A stretch of DNA of 64,000 nt from Agapanthus africanus (GCA_030015575.1 CM057338.1:310313827-310377826), one strand, 5' to 3'. Shown: positions 34,716 through 45,664, counted from the first letter of the stretch. The notes: generated by a model from the letters alone, not told the origin. Translations and numbers: made by a program.

Positions 34716-36023
34716 TATAGATTCTCCGAACAATACTGGCACCAACGTGAACGGTAATACCACACCACTTCCTCTTTCACTTACGCCTACCGTTGTAGCT
34801 CCGATCAATGAGCAGACGGTACTGCTCGAGGTAATAAAGAGCCTCTTGGAGGGACAGCAGCAGCAGACTGCTATCCTAATGAACTGCCCAGAAGCTGAGG
34901 CACCTGTAGTGAAATAATTCCGGGCACTGCATCCTAAGCAATTTTCTGGGAAAGAGAGCCCTATGGAAGCTGAAGAATGGGCTCAATCCATTGAGGCCGA
35001 TCTGGCAGTAGCACAAGTGCCAGACATCGCTTGGGTAAGAGTTGCAGAACTGCAACTAACTAACAATGCCAGGGTATACTGGAAGGTGGAAGAAAGCTGT
35101 CTTGCCCAACCAATCGAATGGAGGATTTTTCGCGAGATTTTCGACGCAAAATATTTTCCCAAGACTACCTGCTTTGATATGGAGCAGCAATTCATCCACT
35201 TGCAACAAGGCTCTATGTGGAGCAAATCCATGGATGTGTATGATGCTGAGTTCACTATGTTGAGCAGGTAAAATATGTCTCAAATATTCGAATTTTCTAA
35301 TATCACATAATACACGGTTAACATAAGACCGTAACATGTTTGCGGCACATCTTATACCGACTACTGAGATCAGGGCTAAAAGATTATGGCAGGGGTTGGA
35401 CCAGAAAATCCAAGCTGCTCTAGCTATAGGGGATTTCCCAACCTATGACACGGAATTGAACCGGCACCTCGTCTAAAAAGGCCTAGCTCTGAAGCCTGCC
35501 CGAAGATATGCGGCAGTGGTGAAGAAGAAAGGCAAACCTCAATCTGCCGGTATGAAACACCATGCTACTCAGATAACAGGAAGAGCCTCTTCCAGGCCAC
35601 ATTTTGTATCTAGGAGACCAGGAGTACCTTTCAACCGGTCTAGTTCCGACTTTCGTGTCTTCTGCAGAAGGAATGGACACCTGGCGAAGGACTGCAGGTG
35701 TGCTAATCGCCTTTGCTTAGTCTGTGGCTCATCCACACATGATATTGGAGCTTGTCCTTGTAGACTCAATCCAAATCCTGCAACCAGACCAGCAAACACC
35801 TATCCGCAGTGACCAGCTATCCAGGCACCTACACCATATCTTACTCTCCCAGCCCCACCTCCTCGTGGACCTACTGCACGTCCTCCTCGTCAGTTCCATC
35901 AAGCATAAATGAACCTACCTCAAGGACAGAGGAATGCTCCTCCAGTAAGGAGTAATGTACCGAGGCGATAGGCTTTTCCAATGACTGTGGAAGAAGCTGA
36001 AGCTACTGGCCAACTCATCACTG
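34716..36023 (+). pseudogene. Gypsy A2 gag, broken
   Basis: The start codon is ATA in place of ATG (IDSPNNTGTNVNGN). The capsid part is open at 34963-35271 (AEEWAQSIEADLAVAQVPDIAW, WKVEESCLAQPIEWRIFREIF). Intron 1 (35268-35337) ends AT instead of AG. A 33-bp extra segment lies at 35450-35482. Zinc knuckle 2 is intact (CLVCGSSTHDIGAC); knuckle 1 has Val in place of its first Cys. The intron 2 donor has become TT at 36024. Confidence 0.85.
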
Positions 36024-36109
36024 TTAACTCTTTTCTTTCAAACTTTCTTTCAATCCTTATACATATCAAATATTTTATCCTATATCTAAACATATTCCAC
36101 ACAACTTAG

Positions 36110-37250
36110 GTACAATCTTAGTAGCCTCGCTACCTGCACTAGCACTCTTCAATACTGGAGCATCTTATTGCTTTATGTCGCAACGGTTCGTCCGAACTCA
36201 TGTGATTCTAGTCAAACCACTCGTATCCAGCTGGAATGTTAGTTCAGGAAACGGCGTTCTAAAGGCAACAATAGGATACGACCTGTGCATGCAATAGTCG
36301 TCTGCAACAGAGAATTTTATGCTGACTTCAAAGTGCTAGACATACGAACTTCGATTTAGTTTTGGGTATGGATTGGCTAGGAACTTTCTATGCTACCATC
36401 GACTGCCGTCAAAAGAGGGTAGTGTTCAAGATTCCAGAGCATCCGGTCTTTTATTTCAAAAGTGGCGACTGTACCCTAGAGCCCAGCACATACAAAGCAA
36501 AACCGAAGAAGGGAGTGATTGCAACTCTAAAGGCAGGAGAAGATAAGCCAGAGATAGTTCAAGAGTTTGATAATGTATTTCCTGAAGACATATCAGGTTT
36601 TCCTCCTGATCGAGCTCTTGAATTCGGAATTAATTTAGTACTTGGAGCACAACCGGTGATCAAAGCACCATACTGATTAAGTACAGAAGATTTGAAGCAT
36701 GTCCGTACTTAGTTGGACGAACTTTTGCAGAAAGGATGGATTTGTCCCAGTACTTCAAGTTAGGGATCTCCAGTGTTGCTTGTGAAGAAGAAGGAAGGTT
36801 CATGCAGAATGTGTATTAATTATAGAGCTTTAAACGAAGTCATGATAAAAACAAGTATCCACTACCGCGAATCGACGATCTGTTTGATCATTTAAGTGGG
36901 TCTTGCATTTTCTCAAAGTTAGATCTTCGTTCGGGTTATCATCAGGTGAGTGACCAATGCACCAGTCATATTCATGAATCTGATGAATCAAGTTTTCCGA
37001 GAGTACCTAGATAGGTTCGTTGTCATATTCATCGACGACATCCTGGTGTATTCTAAGAATCGGAAAGAGCAGGCTGAACATTTACGAATTGTTCTGGAGA
37101 CTTTGCGACAGCATCAACTCTATTCCAAGTATAGCAAGTGCGAGTTTTGCCTAGAACAAGTCGGATTTCTTGGACATATCGTTTCAGGTGAAGGAATCTC
37201 TGTAGATCCAGCTAAAATATCAGCAATAAGCGAATGACCGACACCAAAGG
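36110..37250 (+). pseudogene. Gypsy A2 protease and partial reverse transcriptase
   Basis: The protease active site is LFNTGASYCF, where Asp has become Asn, so it would be inactive. GMDWLGTFYATIDCRQKRVVFKIPEHPVF follows. Reverse transcriptase starts [16 protein letters not shown], loses about 80 bp at 36946 (between HQV and VTNAPV, relative to A 14877-14956), keeps [15 protein letters not shown], and ends at SEXPTPK near 37250, where copia LTR sequence resumes. Confidence 0.87.
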
Positions 37251-37478
37251 TTGTAATCTCAAGTGGAGCCAAGAGGAGTCATAGGGACTACTATCCGGAA
37301 CTATAGAAGTGAAGGACTTGGTCTACAAATGTTGTAATCTCTTTCACTTAGTGTAGTTCTTATTATATCATTGCTTAAACCCTAATAATCTAGTAAGATC
37401 CTTGGTTAGTGTAGCTTAGCACCCAAGATTTTTTTAAAAATTGCATGCTTGATGCCGGTAAAAACATAGTGGTGGTAC
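37250..37478 (+). repeat. Copia 5' LTR, last part
   Basis: CAAGTGGAGCCAAGAGGAGTCATAGG to CATAGTGGTGGTAC, aligned with the 3' LTR at about 45457-45664. The roughly 1.1 kb between GAGCCATACATC and this point in the 3' LTR (about 44325-45455) is absent here, lost with the gypsy right end. Confidence 0.85.
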
Positions 37479-37493
37479 TAAGAAACACTTTCA

Positions 37494-37511
37494 TGGTATC
37501 AGAGTCAAGCT
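37494..37511 (+). promoter_or_regulatory. Copia primer binding site
   Basis: TGGTATCAGAGTCAAGC, the usual plant site complementary to the 3' end of initiator tRNA-Met. It begins 15 bases after the point where the 3' LTR alignment ends (37478), a larger gap than usual. Confidence 0.85.
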
Positions 37512-40430
37512 AGAACATTCGGGGAAGACTTTACGGCGTTAAAGTGTTCGATCGAGTTTCAAAACCTGCATTTTTTCTATGTTTCTGTCCATTTTTCAAA
37601 AGTTGAAATTTTCGATATTAAAAATATGCAGAAAATTATGCAGGGTATTTAGTGGAGCCTCAAGAAGGATGAGTCCCAAATTCCAACAAAGCGCCGCGGA
37701 ACCGCGGCCTAAACCCCATTTTGGCCGCGGTTCCGCTGCATGTTTATGGTATTATGGGATTGTTTTTCTTGTGCTGCTCCATTGTCATATTTGGCACTTT
37801 CTGGGTATTTTTAGTGAGGCTCAAGTTGTTGAGGTCTCTATGATTTGTGGGTGTTTGATAAATTGATCGAAATGTTTAACATCGTCTAGATTATTATGAT
37901 ATGTGATGCAATATTTGGAATCCACGTTAATCAGTTTTGTGAAAACTAGTTTGTTGTTTGTAAATCTAGAGTTTAGTCTCATTTGATCGATTGCCACGGA
38001 GTTTCGATTCGGATCAAAACTCCGTCGCAATCTCGTATTGTACGCGAACACTCGTTGGGAAACATTACTAGATAGCTACGCTCCATAGCTCCGACCAAGT
38101 GACTATAGGAGAACTCCATAGCCAAAAGCATCCACTCAGGTGCTTGCGGCCGCAGTGTTCCGCCTAAGTGCACTTCGTCGACGGCATCGGGTGCGGCCAT
38201 CTACTAAAGTTCCTGATGAGCATTCGATCATTCTGATTAGGAATCCTGTTTAATTACTCGACTGGTTGTTGAAAAGTTTTTTCAATTCGAGACTAAAATG
38301 CAAGGTTTATAGGGTTAGGCATGAAATCCGGAATATGTGATATTCCGGGTTTATAATGTCTAAGGAATTTGCGGATTTTAATTATTATAGTTTTCATTTC
38401 TTTTCTGCGACCGTAAGTGTAATATGTAGGGTATCCCCAATCTCGTTGCTATATGTCAATGACATTCAGGATACGCATATTTACTTATGTTGATGACATG
38501 TGATGTCTATGTGTTGCTGTGATATGTTATATTGGATCGTCGTGACTGAATAGCCAAGGGTTTTTGCGTGAGATGAAAGTTTTTCAATTTTCATTCATGT
38601 AAAATTGTATGTAATATTCTTTTATTGGGACACTTCCGGGTTGAGGATGATGTGACCATTGATATATATTATTTACTTTTCGGCATTAGGATAGACCCAA
38701 GACGGGGAGCACAAGTAACCGGGTTCTAGAGTCCAGTGGGAGACCATTTCGAGGAGTCATGACCAGGTCTCCTAACTCTAGAATTGGGAGGGTTACTTTC
38801 CGCTCTCGTAGGGGTCTAGGGATGTGGGTTTGGCTATACGTCACATCCGTGGAATCCGTGTTTTTCATTACTGGCTTAATTTAAAACACGGACCTCCTAA
38901 AATATCTAATATTTCATATGTTGACTTCTGTTGCTTGAGTTCTGTGATGTGATCATATTACTGTGTGAGACGAATGCTATATATATATATATATGATATA
39001 TATAATAAACGTTGCTTATGTTTTGCACTCGCGCTAGTCCCGCCCCCGCTCTGCCGTTAGTTAAGTAATCTAACGGTGCATAACGGGGCCCCGTGGCGAA
39101 TGCGGATGGAATAAACGTACCTTCTATTTTCGTTTCATCTGTGACATTTAGAAAACATAAATCATGGGACGTCATTAATGAGATTAATGAAAAGATAAGA
39201 AACCTAAAGATGTTGTAGAATCAAACTTTTCAAAAAGGTAGCTCTAGTTCTTGCTTTGCATAGCGGTATTCTTTTATGAATATCCAGCACCTCATTCGAT
39301 GAGAAAAGAGCCTAGATCCCTTCACCGGGAGTGACCTCTTTAGCAAAACTAGCAAATGCTACAAACCACTCGATTTGTTTTGAAAACTACTCGATTTTAA
39401 AAAACGGAGCTTAAACCACTCCTTTTCAAATCACTAGATTCTACAATGATATCAAGTTCATTACGTTAAAAGGTTTTCTCCAAAACTAAACGTACCCCTC
39501 CGTCATTTCAGATAAGGACTATTTAGTATTCGTGCTGTGTTTGTTGACTTTGTTAAGGCATAGTGTGCGGTAGCTAATTAGTGCTTATCTGCAGCATGTG
39601 ATGCGATTGGATTAGGGTAGTCGTACAACCTTGTTGACCTTGTCAATGGTCGTGCGGTTGGGTTTAATTCAATCATGAAATGAACGGGTTGGACTTGACT
39701 TGTGGTTTATGGTTTTTTGACCTTGTCAAGATCATAAACTGCATGGGATAAAAACAGATATTGGGAATTTCAAGTGTTGAAATTTGCAATGAGATTGCAT
39801 ACCTTCTATGAGATAGTTGGATCCCAATATCCACTGTGAGTAAGAGTTACTTCTGAGAGAGTTTTCCACTTTACAATTAGCTGATCCAGTAGGCGTTTAA
39901 GAAAAGTGTTAACGGGGTTATGCCCCTGAGGAAACGAGGTTATTTAATTAGTTCCAAGCAAAAGCATGGGAAGACTCTCTCGGAGTACCAATACCTGTCT
40001 GGCTGACAGATTGGCGAACTTATAGGGTGTAATTAATCCCGGCTAATCTTACCTTTTAGGTTTTGAAAGAAGATTTGATAAAAACAGTGGGAGCGCACGC
40101 TAAAGCGTTTAAATAAGATAATAACAATCTAATCTTCAAGAAATATTGAATGGAGATGTGGGCGGCGGTTTCCGAGGAATACAAATAACCTCTAGGTTTT
40201 TCAGCTTTAAAGAGTGCACGCTAAAGCGTTTCCTTCTCTCTCTCTCTCTCCAGATAGCGACCATGACATGCCTTAATCAAGATAATAATATAGATATATT
40301 GACCGAACCCGCTTTTTATACTGAGCTGGGGAACGTTGGTTCCGCTTTTTCTTATGATTGTCATAAGTCTGAGTAAGGAATAGGGGAATATCAGGATTCC
40401 CACGCAACCCGAACAAAGAAATAGCATGAT
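37512..40430 (+). other. Copia leader and gag-less internal stretch
   Basis: About 2.9 kb where leader and gag are expected. I find no long frame and no CCHC knuckle. Visible structure: a GC-rich hairpin at 37691-37739, an AT run at 38985-39005, and GCACGCTAAAGCGTTT twice (40094 and 40215). Short frames on either strand have no recognised domain. Either gag has been replaced or it has decayed beyond recognition. Confidence 0.6.
37691..37739. repeat. GC-rich hairpin in the copia leader
   Basis: Arms GCCGCGGAACCGCGGCC (ending 37709) and GGCCGCGGTTCCGCTGC (37723-37739) pair along almost their full length around a 13-base loop. It stands out in an AT-rich region and lies about 200 bases after the primer site. 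Confidence 0.8.
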
Positions 40431-41570
40431 GATGCATATTTGGGTGTGTTCATTACCGAGAACTGTTTCTCAGTATGCTCTACGTCCTGGGTATTGGATA
40501 CCGGATTAGGATCCCACGTTTGTAATTTCTTACATGGGTTAAAGAGTGCTAGAGAACTGGGAAAGGGTGATATGTCTCTCAAATTAGGGAATGGAGCAAT
40601 TGTTGCAGCCAAAGCAGTTGGCGAATATCACCTAGTATTATAAAATGGTAATACACTGATTCTGAACGACTGTTATTATGTGCCAAAAATGATGTGCAAA
40701 ATTATATCAGTTTCTTTGTTACATAAAGAAGGATATATTTTTTTATTGGAGGATAATGTTATGAACATTTTCCTAAATCAAGTGTTGATTGGGTTTGATA
40801 CGTTATGTAATGGTATATACGTTCTAAATCAAACTACAGTTCTAAACATACAGAACACACACAAGAGGAAAAATTCAGAAATGAACAAAATTTTCTTGTG
40901 GTATTGTAGACTAGGTCATATAAATAGGACAAGACTAGCTAAGTTACATAAAAATGGATATTTGAATCAGTTCAAATTTACATCTTACGAAACCTGCGAG
41001 TCATGTCTCAAAGGCAAGATAACCAAAACTCCATTTACAGGACACGGACAAAGAGCTACTGAACTCTTGGGACTGATACATACTGATGTGTGTGGTCCTA
41101 TGTCTACACATGCCAGGAATGGTTCCTTGTACTTCATTATATTCACCGATGATCTCTCAAGATACGGACACGTGTTCCTGATGAATAACAAATCTAAATC
41201 TTTTGAGAAATTCAAGGAATATAAGTGAGAAGTAGAGAACCAAATGGGTAAAAGTATTAAAATCCTTCTATCTGATCGGGGAGGAGAATACTTAAGCACG
41301 GAATTCCGAGATTATTTAAAAGAGAATGGGATTCTCTCAGCTTACTCCTCCGTATACACCACAGCACAACAGAGTATCGGAGAAGGGGAATCGCACCTTA
41401 TTAGATAAGGTGTGCTCTATGATGAGTACTGCTGAGTTATCTATTTCCTTTTGGGGTTATGCACTTGAGACAGCTGCATACCTATTGAATCAAGTTCCAT
41501 CAAAATCTGTGCCTAAAACACCATATAAGATATGAAGTGGAAAGAGACCATATCTTAAACGAGTTAAGAT
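40431..41570 (+). pseudogene. Copia protease, pre-integrase and integrase, broken
   Basis: Protease region STSWVLDTGLGSHVCNFL (catalytic DTG), then NCYYVPKMMCKIISVSLLH. The GAG-pre-integrase zinc region is WYCRLGHINRTRLAKLH with CESCLKG. The integrase core has HTDVCGPMSTHARNGSLYFIIFTDD (first Asp), SDRGGEYLS (second) and SQLTPPYTPQHNRVSEKGNRTLLD (Glu). Stops at 40641 and 41226 and a frame change near 41325 break it. Confidence 0.88.
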
Positions 41571-42990
41571 ATGGGGTTGTCCGGCCTATGTTAAAAAACA
41601 GAATCCGGACAAACTCAAGGCATGATCAGTTATTTGCAAATTTGTGGAATATCGAAAGAATTCACATGGATATTTATTCTACCACAGTGAGGAAAAAAAA
41701 GTGTTTGTTGCTTAACATGCCACCATTTTAGAAAAGGAATTTCTTGTAAAAGAAATTAGTGGTAATGAGGTAGAGTTAGAAGAAGTTCCAGCCACACAAA
41801 CTACAACTGATGATTTGGTGGAACCGGAAGATTCGATAGTCCCCGACGAACCTCAGCCACTCCGCAGATCTAATAGGGTTTCTCATCCATCTTAGAGATA
41901 CTGCGGTTTTCTCATAGATGGTGGGAGCGAGAATTCCATCATGGAAAATGATGACCCAACTAGTTTTGAGCAGGCCATCACAAGTGGAGATTCTGTGAAA
42001 TGGCTGGATGTTATGCGTTCTGAGATGGAATCCATGTACACCAACAAAATATTGAATTTGGAAGTTGATCCTGAAAGGGTAAAACCCATTGGGAGCAAGT
42101 GGATCTTTAAAAAGAAAATTGGTGTAGATGGAAAGGTTGAGACCTTCAAAGCTAGACTTGTTGCAAAAGGTTTTCGTCAACGAACAGGCGTCGATTATGA
42201 TGAAACATTTTCTCCAGTAGCTATGCTTAAGTCCATCAGGATCCTACTTGCCATTGCTGCATACCATGACTACGAAATCTGGCAAATGGACGTCAAGACC
42301 ACTTTTCTAAATGGTGATTTAGAAGAGAGCATGTAAATGACATAGCCAGAGTGCTTCGTAGACAGTGGGAGCAGCAGAAAAGTATGCAAGCTGCTTAAAT
42401 CAATTTATGGATTAAAACTAGCATCGTGGAGCTAGAACATCTGTTTTGATGTGGTAGTCAAAAAGCTTGACTTCATCAAAAACATAGATGAACCTTGTAT
42501 ATACAAAAAGGTTGTATAGAGTAAGGTTTCCTTCCTCTTATTGTACATGGATGATATACTCTTGATAGGAAATGATGTTCCTATACTACACTCGGTTAAG
42601 CTCTTCTTATCACAAAAGTTCTCCATGAAAGATCTAGGTGATACTTCCTACATCCTCAGGATAAAGATCTATAGAGATAGATCTAAGCAGATGTTGGGAT
42701 TGTCTCAATCCAGATACATTGACACTATACTAAAGAGGTTTAGTATGGAAGATTCTAACCGTGGTAATTTACCCTCTTGTTCAGGAATCACTCTCTCCAA
42801 AGAGATGTCCCCCAAAACTGATTTGGAGAGGGCTCGCATGACAGTGATACCCTATGCTTCTGCAGTTAGGTCTATCATGTATGCGATGTTATGTACCAGA
42901 CCGGATGTAGCTTATACACTAGGTATAGAGAGCAGGTATCAATCAGATCCTGGGAAAAAGCACTGGACTGCTGTGAAGAACATTCTTAAG
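41571..42990 (+). pseudogene. Copia reverse transcriptase, broken
   Basis: A pre-RT spacer with EPQPLRRSNRVSHPS precedes MENDDPTSFEQAITSGDSVKWLDVMRSEM. RT blocks: KPIGSKWIFKKKIGVDGKVETFKARLVAKGFRQ, GVDYDETFSPVAMLKSIR, QMDVKTTFLNGDLEE, SIYGLK and LYMDDILLIGND (YMDD-type catalytic pair at 42541). Stops at 42334, 42417 and 42518 break the frame. Confidence 0.9.
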
Positions 42991-43530
42991 TAATTGAGAA
43001 AGACTAAAGAAATGTTCTTGGTGTATGGTAACGGTGAACTCCAGGTGGAGTACTTTACCGATTCGAGCTTCCAGAGTGATAAGGACGACAGAAAGTCGGT
43101 CTCGGGTTTTGTCTTCACCCTCAATGGAGGGGCGGTATGTTGGAAGATTTCTAAGAAAGATACCGTAGCAGACTCGATAATGGAGGCTGAATACAACGCT
43201 GCCAACGATGCTGCCAAATAGGCGGTCTGGATGAAGAAGTTCATTACTGAACTTGGTGTGGTTCCATCCATTGAGCATCCAATACCTTTGAATTGTGATA
43301 AAAATAGAGCTGTGGTTTTGGCCAAGGAACCCCGGTCCCATCAGCAATCCAGACATATTCTTATACGGTATCACCTGATTCGGGAGATAGTAGATCAACG
43401 GGAGATCGAGGTTAAGAGAGTTGACACGAAGGACAACACAACGGATCCACTCACGAAGGCCCTCCCCCAGATGCAGTTTGAGATACTTTTTGGGATGTTG
43501 GGTATGAGATACTACAACAACTGGCCTTAG
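42991..43530 (+). pseudogene. Copia RNase H, one stop
   Basis: EYFTDSSFQSDKDDRKSVSGFVFTLNGGAVCW, then DSIMEAEYNAANDAAK, a TAG at 43219, and AVWMKKFITELGV, IHPIPLNCDKNRAVVLAKEPRSH, RYHLIREIVDQREIEVKRV and NTTDPLTKALP, the usual end of copia pol. Ends with the stop at 43528. Confidence 0.9.
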
Positions 43531-43533
43531 TGC

Positions 43534-43544
43534 AAGTGAGAGAT
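43534..43544 (+). promoter_or_regulatory. Copia polypurine tract
   Basis: AAGTGAGAGAT directly before the 3' LTR start TGTTAAG at 43545. Confidence 0.7.
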
Positions 43545-44699
43545 TGTTAAGAATATGTATGTCCTAGAGGCCATTATTGTATGATATAGGGGATGCTTGG
43601 ACATATGTATAGAGGATTTTCTTGCTCGACATGATAGTATGCTATCTGGTTTCTCTTTATCTTAACATGTACTCTTGTATTATTATACTGTCTCTCTAAT
43701 ACATGTTGATAAAGCCCTTAGGATATTTGCTTGACTACCAGGACTATGATGCGGATCATACTACTGGGACTCATGTAGTTCATAAGCACATCCTTTAACA
43801 GTTCCTAGTCGAGGAAGTATCAAGACAGGGTATCGATATTCCAGTGTAGACTAGTGTGTACGTTTCTTGACCCTGTAGGGGGCGATGGCTGATCACATAA
43901 CCATTGGTATTTGACATCAAAGATTGTACACAGGTGCTCATTAGAGAATAGGCATACCAAACAGGACACGCCGAGAACTGCTAGATGGTACTATACCTAT
44001 CGTCAGATAGCAGTTCTCTGGTGACACTGGTATAGGTTAGTCTGCAGACTAAAGATTGTCATAGTGTCTTATGTGGTTCCCACTGTGCTTTGATTTACTC
44101 CGTACCATGGCTCAAAGGAGTCATGCAAACCGGTGCAGTTTGGGTACAGTCCCGAGTCACATGGAGGCAGTTAGCGATAGGAGGGGTTTCGTCTCTCCCG
44201 GTATAGGGAGTTGATGTTGAGCTATACTTAATTGGGTATAATAGTAAGTTCCTGGCCAGGGCTGATGAGATTTACTGGTAAGCGTTATCAGTAGTTTCTC
44301 GAACCGTTATGAGCCATACATCGGCAAGACTTATCAAGTTACTGGGGTCTGACGATTCCACCTTTAGACTCGATATGCGATATATCAGATGAAGAGACCG
44401 GAGTGTATGGAAAGTGTTACTTATAGGCTTTATGGGAGTTTGGACAAGCTTGCTAGTTAATCTTCTAATCGCGCAATACCTGAGTAGCCGTTACATCCAG
44501 CTTATACCGCTGACGGCTTGTGGGTAACTGATGTGATCATTACCTACTGTTGTCGTATTGACAAGTCTTTAGAGTCCCATACAGAGATTTCCTAGTTCAT
44601 GTGAAACGAAGTCGGGCACATATGCTGATATGTGCGGGAGCCTGATTAAATACGAGTATGTGATACCGTATTCTAATCTGGCGACATTTGTTATCGGTT

Positions 44700-44848
44700 A
44701 AGTTATATATGATATAACCGGATTATTGAATCAAGTGTTGATTTAATAATATGATATACAGATAAATGATATTAGTCAGTTATATATGATATGACCGGAT
44801 TATTAAATCAAGTGTTGATTTAATAATTTGATATATTTTAATATTTGA
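44700..44848. repeat. Direct repeat with internal palindromes in the copia LTR
   Basis: Two direct copies of about 75-80 bp (TTATATATGATAT.ACCGGATTATT...). Each holds an inverted repeat: TATTAAATCAA, GTG, TTGATTTAATA at 44801-44825 (perfect) and its one-mismatch form at 44724-44748. Confidence 0.8.
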
Positions 44849-44894
44849 TATAATTATATATTAACTAATATTAAGCTCACTTAAAATTTATATT

Positions 44895-45035
44895 CTCATG
44901 ATATATATTTATACATATATATGTGATATATATATATATATACACATATATATGTGATATATATATATATATACACATATATATGTGATATATATATATA
45001 CACATATATATGTGATAAATATATATATATATATA
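44895..45035. repeat. AT-rich palindromic minisatellite in the copia LTR
   Basis: Unit CACATATATATGTG (a perfect 14-base palindrome) alternates with runs of AT, three full copies. The Ile/Tyr-rich frame on the minus strand is a by-product. Confidence 0.85.
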
Positions 45036-45664
45036 GGATAGATATTTGAGGAATGGGTGAAGCATGGCATATGCATTATTTTATTTGTTGGCCTTCACTA
45101 TTGAAGCCTGGTGCATATTTTCTATGTGAAAATATTCATGCCTCAATGAGTGAAGAACATATTTGAGCCATTCTTCATTCTTTACTTAAAACACTAGCTT
45201 ATTTCTCTTACTCTCTCCATTTTCATCTTCCTCTTTCTCCAAGCCTTAACCATCACATGAGTTGTGAACCCTAGGGCTTAAGAGAGTTCTAAGTGAGCTA
45301 ATACTCCTACTTCATCAACCTACACTCAATTAGCCATTAAGTATAGGTTGTTTTCTTCACTAATGATAGATTAGTGAAGAGGTAGCTTGAACTAAAGAAG
45401 CTTCAAGGTGGATCATTTTCGGCTTCGAAGATCGCGAAGCAAGCTCGTGCATTTCTTCAAGTGGAGCCAAAATGAGTCGTGGGGACTACTACCCGGAGCT
45501 ATAGGAGTGAAAGACTTGATCTACAAAGGTTGTAACCTCTTTCACTTAGTTTAGTTCTTGTTATATCATTGCTTAAACCTTAATAATCTAGTTAGTGTAG
45601 CTTAGCACCCAAGATTTTTAAAAAAATTACATGCTTGATGCCAGTAAAAACATAGTGGTGGTGC

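Larger units (their letters stand above)
9731..37250 (+). mobile_element. Ty3/gypsy complex A (LTR-internal-LTR-truncated internal)
   Basis: Order: 5' LTR (9731-12526), internal region (12527-17494), a second LTR (17495-20186 plus 34492-34574, split by element B), then a second internal region A2 (34575 to about 37250) that stops in reverse transcriptase. The integrase C-terminal tail (EILDRKVKSLRNKEVNLVRV..W) matches the chromodomain-type tail of Tekay/Del chromoviruses. A complete third LTR and a 3' target duplication are missing, so the right end was lost together with part of the copia LTR. Confidence 0.88.
8952..45664 (+). mobile_element. Ty1/copia LTR retrotransposon, hosting the gypsy nest
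   Basis: The 5' LTR starts TGTTAGAAATATG at 8952 and the 3' LTR starts TGTTAAGAATATG at 43545. Flanking copies of GCCGGAG (8945-8951 and 45665-45671) support insertion into E3. The internal region has a primer site, protease, integrase, reverse transcriptase and RNase H in copia order, and no recognised gag. Nearly 27.5 kb of gypsy sequence (9731 to about 37250) lies inside its 5' LTR, which lost roughly 1.1 kb at that site compared with the 3' LTR. Confidence 0.9.
43545..45664 (+). repeat. Copia 3' LTR
   Basis: 2,120 bp from TGTTAAGAATATG to CATAGTGGTGGTGC. It is followed by GCCGGAG, the presumed target duplication. The TG-CA ending expected of LTRs is not seen at this right end; the 5' LTR continues 15 bases to CTTTCA. 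Holds AT-rich palindromic repeats at 44700-45035. Confidence 0.88.

Noticed and set aside
38686-39175. Short frames in the copia leader
   Set aside because: No gag similarity, no zinc knuckle, short and on the wrong strand.
44877-45065. Ile/Tyr-rich frame
   Set aside because: Translation of AT palindromic repeats in the copia LTR.
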